From the NCBI GenBank assembly GCA_947095535.1, contig OX352774.1, forward strand, positions 31,388,496-31,452,495: a DNA stretch of 64,000 bases. The letters run 5' to 3'. Position numbers and translations under genes: made by a program. Source of the stretch: Poecilobothrus nobilitatus (lineage: Eukaryota > Arthropoda > Insecta > Diptera > Dolichopodidae). Within the stretch, counting starts at the first letter, position 1. Every line of letters starts with the position of its first letter. The notes below the pieces were generated by a model. That model made no database searches. It had not been told where the DNA came from and saw only the letters and a list, made by a program, of their open reading frames with translations. Shown one piece after another: positions 58,741 to 64,000 of the stretch.

Positions 58741-61700
58741 GAAAAAAGATGTTGACGTTCTTCTTACTTTGCTGCTGCAGCTACAGTTGTAAATCAAAAA
58801 AGTCTTCATACAACAGCAAAGTAGTTATATGACAGATTTTATATTATATAAAATGACAGTAATTTGGTAAAGGGTATATCATAGTTTTCATAGTTTTAGT
58901 TTCAAATGGCTTACAAATTAATTGTCAAAGCTCTACAAAGGCTATTACGTTAAAAAGATTATAGTTTTCAAAAAAAAAAAAAAAACAATTTTGATTTCAT
59001 GAATGAAGTTAGCTATATACCTACATAATATAAAATATAGTAACAATAACATTTTAATTATAAGCTAAAATGACAACATTCGATAATAAGAGAAATATCT
59101 CAGTTTGAAACTTAACTATAAATAATGAATAGCACTGCATGACGTATGAGATACAATTTATAAATTTCATTTAAATTAACACCCAAAAAATAATTTATTA
59201 ATTAATAAAGCTGATATTACACAATCAATTTTCAATAAGAAAATTTCGTTTTTTTTTTTTTTTTCATAACTGTATCTAATTCTTTATTATGCCCACAAAT
59301 ACAGAATTACACGAAACACCTGCTTAGATACCATAAATTTGTTACTCTCAGTTTCAAGTCATATTTTATATAATTAATTTTGTTTTATGCCTCTTATGTG
59401 TTAAAATTACAAAATCTTAAAAGATAACTAACTATATCTACATACATATATAATTTTTAAAATAATCAAAAAAAAAAAAAAAAAAATCATATGTATATTT
59501 TATTTAATTTTGGCTATTAAATAAATTTTTTAAATCCTCAAAATCATATTATTCATATATTTAACTAAAGTTTTAACACATATATATGTATTACATCATT
59601 TCGGAAATGATTAATGATCCCAAAATTAGTTAAACAAACTAACGTACATAATATTAAATTAATATATATCTATGTATATATTTTGTACAAATCATTCACT
59701 ATTAAATGAACTGTAAACTCAAAAAAAAAAAATGACTAGAAGTAACGCTTAAAAATAAACTCTTTCGTTTCAATTCAATTCCATTCAATTCAATTTTAAA
59801 CAGTTACACAAGTAAATATAATTCTTAAGACACTTTAGTTTTTATTATGACTGCATGAGCCAAAAAAAAAAATAAATAAATGACTATATGGTAAATCCGC
59901 ACCCATTGGCAATTTGAAGCACTAAAATGCACTTACTAAAAAAGACTTTGCTTTTTTTTTTTTTGTTTTTCTTTTTTGTTGTTGTTTTTTTGTTTTGTTT
60001 TGCAACAAATTTAACGATATGGCATTAATGTGGTCTATGGCCTTATGATGGGTCTTAAGAATGGAATTGAATACCAAATCAGTTGGATTTTATTTCAAAT
60101 TTTTAAATAAGACAAAATAAAATTTTGAGTCTCCATATTATTATAATTTGGTATATCGTATATTGACAAAATAGTCGTTGCTCTGCAGGAACAAAAAAAA
60201 AAAGAAAAAAATGAAATTGAAAACTTTATTTTATATCTTATATTACACGACACGATTACCTGTGTTGTTTTTTTCTTTTGTTTTTTTTTTTTTTTTGTTT
60301 TTTTTTTATTAAGAACGGAAAGAGAAAGAAAAATATATTCGTATTTTAATCATATAATCATAAAATTGTAATCAGGACATTTTTGTTCAATTGTACAAGT
60401 CACAACATAGGTATATGCAATGTAACATTACATTCTGCATTGCAACATTTACGTTTTGTTTTTTGTTTTTTTTTCTTTTTGCATTCTTAAAAATTTTTTT
60501 ATTAAGTGCTGAGAGTTGGTGCTATTTTTTTTTTTTGGTTGATTCCGATATATACAATGTTGATAAATTCTTTTATGAGTTCTTTCTTTTTAATTTAAGC
60601 CATTTGTTTTTTTGTTTTTTTATAAATTTCTTGAATTATTTTTGAATTATTTATTTTTTATTAATCTTTTTTTTTTTTTTTGCATTTTATGCTATGATTG
60701 TGGATTACTGCAATCGGGATATTTTTTTTTTTTGTTTGCAATTGGCATTCAAATTTTATGAATAATTTTTCACAAGAATTCCATACTTATGGAGTGTTAA
60801 TAGAGGACTGAAGGAATTGGCAATTTGTATCATATGGTATTTTTGTTTTTTTTTTACAATTACAATTGTAATAAATTCGTAGAGTTGAAAATGATTTTTA
60901 CAGTTGATAACATAAAATTTTTAGTATAGGTGCAAATTTAAAAAGGATAATATTAAAAACAGATAAATCCTAGATTGTCAATCACATTAACTCAAAAAAA
61001 AGTTAACTCAAAATTTAAGTAACATTTTTTAAAAATTTTTTTTTTATACAAAAATGATTTTTAAGAAAAGCTATAATAAATCTTTAAGGCTTTTTTAAAT
61101 TTTCAAGAATAGACATTAATAAATCAACAATAGCTATTAGTTACCAACTTATAAGCATTAAAAAATATATACATACATATATACATTAGCTGTGTCATAT
61201 AAAGTACAATTAAAACCGGTAATAATTTGGTTTTTCAATACATTCAATCATGTTGCAAAGGAGAAAAAAATTAAACTTTTAAATAAATTTAAAAGCTAAT
61301 AGCTGAAGCTGAAGCTGAAGTTAACCGATGACATTATTGATGACATAATATATGACATCATAGTCTGTGGTAGATTCATAAAAATCTACTGGGTATCAGA
61401 AGGAGTAAAGCAATAAATCAACAAAATAATTATAGTTTAACGTGTATAACATTTTAAAATAAATTTATTTACACTTCTATATTTTCAGTAATTAAAAATA
61501 TCTTAGACATAAATTAAATTTATTTAAATGCAGATATTCGGTACTTACCTCATAAAATAACTTTAACTTTATAAAATTAGGGTAACATACTATCTATTGT
61601 CACAAAACAATTAATAATCGGAGGGTTTTGGATTCAAAATCCGCTCAGCTCTTAATTTTATACCGTAATAATGTATATCGTAAATTATTTTTAATAAGAA

Positions 61701-61844
61701 CAATAATGATAATAGTCGCTACTACTTACTGAAGTTACAGTTACTTTTCGTTATTACTCCACACAGAAAGATGTTATTATTTACTATATATTGTAAATAT
61801 AGATGACTTCGTCACTGTTAGTAACAAAGTAATAACAATTGGTG
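58741..61844. other. A/T-rich interval, no gene seen
   Basis: Many long homopolymers (59250-59264, 59469-59486, 59950-60000, 60266-60308, 60666-60681). The frame at 60391-60645 is Phe-rich from poly-T and shows no domain. GCTGAAGCTGAAGCTGAAG near 61302-61320 is a short triplet-type repeat. Confidence 0.5.
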
Positions 61845-62030
61845 AATTCATTGTTCTCATACAGACTCACTCCGCAATTCAAAAGTTCTGCATTCTTGCC
61901 CAATTCTCTCCTATCTCTACTTCTTAGCAAATATATTGCGTGGAAAGTCAAGGGTTTTATTCCATTATATTGGGTAAAGTGAGAATTGGATTTAGTTAGT
62001 AAAAATCTGACTCTATCAAGAGGTTATTTT
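61845..62030 (+). repeat. Dispersed repeat of unknown class, copy B
   Basis: Partner of 11728-11900 in the same orientation; both ends of the aligned block match well (GCAATTCAAAAGTTC and ATTGGGTAAAGTGAGAATTG ... TTAGTAAAAATCTGACTCTA). No coding sequence or terminal structure recognised. Confidence 0.5.
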
Positions 62031-64000
62031 TGAATTTTAGGAAAATTCATATCTCCCTTAGAAGAAAACATAAAAAAATATATTTATCCAAAAAAATTGA
62101 TGAAACTCTTGTACAGATAATTTAATAAAAATAACTTTTCTTCTTCTTCTCCTTCTCTTGCTTCTTCTCTACTTGAAGTCAACTTCCGTTCTCATTTCTT
62201 TACCTTGTCCGTTCTTTTATATTTAAAACATTTTTTTATCCTCGCACTATATGATTCTTCCACTATTCGGAAGATAAGTAAATACTATATATAGCCATTT
62301 AATTAATAAATTTTCTCATAACCACAATAAAACTTAAAACAACTTTAAATATATAATTTTTTTTTTTTTTTACAGTCACTGTATAAGTACGAAAAATTCT
62401 TAATTCACTGCTTACTAAAAGTTTACATTAACATTCGATTTATGATTATTTGCTAGCATTTGGTATAATATTGTAAAAAAAAAATTTATTTCTTATTATT
62501 CCATCATATTTTATTTTATTTTCTTTTTCGATTTTATTTCAACTCTAATATTACTATTTTGTCATAATAATTTTTGCGCTGATAATTTCAAATCATGTTC
62601 ATAAGTAGTTTTAAAATGTCAACAATTTAAAAAAAAAAAAAGTACACAACATTTACTTGACTCTATACTTCAATATAACATGACTAGTTGACTATGCATA
62701 CATACATATGTAGTATGTACATATATTATAAATTTACCATATCACTTAAATTTCATATGTATATACTTCTAAGACTCTTAAGAATGTCAATTATGATTAG
62801 AGCGCCCGCTTATGCGATATTTAAAGAAAAACAAAAAAAAAACAAAATTTATATAGAAGTCGTGTGGTTTCACAGTTGGAATAAATCTTAAAAAAATTTA
62901 TGTAGTGAGGAAAGATTCTACTTGGTAAATTTAATTCACAGATTTTTGAATGGTATCGAAAAACACTATAAATAAATAAAAAATGTATACTATAGCAGCA
63001 ATAGTATATTATGTATATTAAATATGGATGCGGGTGCGGGTACATATTATTTACTTGCCATCACAATATTTCTTGTGAATCATGATGAGAAATAATGCAT
63101 TACGTTTTTTTTTTTATTCAGAATGAATTTGTATATAGGCAGTTCAGTTGATAAAATCAATGATGTAAAATATAAAAAATCAAAAAAAAAAAAAAAAAAA
63201 TTGAATCTTAAGATGATGTTAAGTATTTATTTTTGCATCTTAAAATATCACTTGAAAATTGTTAAATTAATGTTGTATATATGGTTGCTATCCTTTGGCA
63301 TATAGCCAAAAAAATAATTTTGTATTATGGAATTATATATATAGGTACAATTTTGTTGCTACTGTTCTTTGTTGCTATACTTCAATAAAATTAATTTGTT
63401 AATATTATAAAAACATTTTATTATTTCCGTATTTGTCTAGTAAAATCAATTGACACGCGTTTTAGTAGACATTTTTTTTTTTTTTTTTTCAAATATTAAG
63501 TATACATATATAAATAAGTCTTTATAATAATTTTCTTTATAAATTTAATTAGACTGTAACGATAGAAATTGAAAATGTGTATAAAATTTTGTGAAAAGTG
63601 TCATAATAGACGAAAAGGCTATCGGATTTATAATATGAATAGTGGACATTAACAAGCAGACGCGGAATTACGCGTACGAAAGCATTGTGAGCTGTGTGTT
63701 CTTGTCAATTGATTAATTAAGTAGCAATTTAATTTGTTTGGTAAAATTCCGATATTACAAATTTGAAGAAAAAAATACCATCATGATAACATTAAATCAG
63801 ATTCATATAACATATTAGATCTAATAGAACATTTTAGCATAAAGAAAACTTATATTATCTACTTTTTTTTTTTATTTATGATGGCAGAGTTAACATGTCG
63901 GTAATCACAAGACTCTATAGGTCCATAATGCACCATCAATACGTAAGAGAACCTATTCTACAAGAATTCAATTTCAGTTCCTTTAGATTTATATCATGAT
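62031..64000. other. A/T-rich interval, no gene seen
   Basis: A C/T-rich stretch at 62130-62215 (CTTCTTCTTCTCCTTCTCTT) and poly-A/T runs near 62358, 62628, 63182 and 63471. Short frames at 62688-63305 have no recognisable domain. Confidence 0.5.

Noticed and set aside
60391..60645. Phe-rich membrane-like protein
   Set aside because: Its hydrophobic residues come from long poly-T runs; nearby poly-T tracts give similar translations.
61363..61405. CTGGGTATC with the nearby hairpin GTAGATT/AATCTAC as a HINE end
   Set aside because: The hairpin lies on the wrong side of GGGTATC, and TTCCTCG and a TATACCCG start are missing.
62688..63305. Cluster of short frames near the right end
   Set aside because: They overlap on opposite strands, are Ile/Lys/Tyr-rich and carry no domain, as expected by chance in A/T-rich DNA.

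Overview
This window looks like non-coding, repeat-filled DNA from an insect nucleus, most likely a fly (Diptera). The evidence is very high A+T content with many A or T runs of 10-25 bases, no long reading frame on either strand, and a typical fly set of mobile elements. That set comprises DINE-1/HINE-like rolling-circle elements beginning TATACCCG with GTCC microsatellites, a Tc1/mariner-superfamily relic, non-LTR retrotransposon (LINE) relics, a tRNA-derived SINE and MITE-like inverted-repeat elements. The host assignment is an inference from these families; no host gene is available to confirm it. I found no convincing exon, tRNA gene, rRNA or host protein. The window is best read as intergenic DNA or the inside of a large intron.

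Layout. 0.8-1.8 kb: internally deleted Tc1/mariner-like element with perfect 29-bp terminal repeats. 6.6-7.1 kb: SINE with target-site duplications, then a LINE 3' fragment. 13.0-13.4 and 15.4-16.1 kb: broken LINE reverse-transcriptase pieces. 17.4-18.6 and 22.3-23.5 kb: two ~1.2-kb elements of one family in opposite orientation. 24.5-27.3 kb: a 2.8-kb HINE-like element whose middle is expanded into 259-bp and 307-bp tandem repeats, the latter organised as a ~613-bp dimer. 28.1-28.7 kb: MITE-like element carrying a SINE. 34.8-35.6 and 37.5-39.2 kb: two more HINE-like elements, the second nested in another repeat and carrying the interior of the 17/22-kb family. 40.0-41.0 kb: a tRNA-like segment, a SINE and a LINE tail. 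43-59 kb: further LINE tails, a 351-bp MITE, a ~280-bp tandem duplication, a SINE, a second MITE-like copy and LINE RT fragments. The long intervals between these hold only A/T-rich sequence.

How they relate. Nothing here works as a host pathway. The SINE and HINE-like elements are non-autonomous and would depend on enzymes encoded elsewhere. The LINE and Tc1/mariner copies carry stops, frameshifts and deletions and should be inactive. The most informative content is structural: matching terminal hairpins and subterminal inverted repeats across three HINE-like elements, a chimeric element, nested insertions and a higher-order repeat. I did not find a gene-encoded undescribed system.
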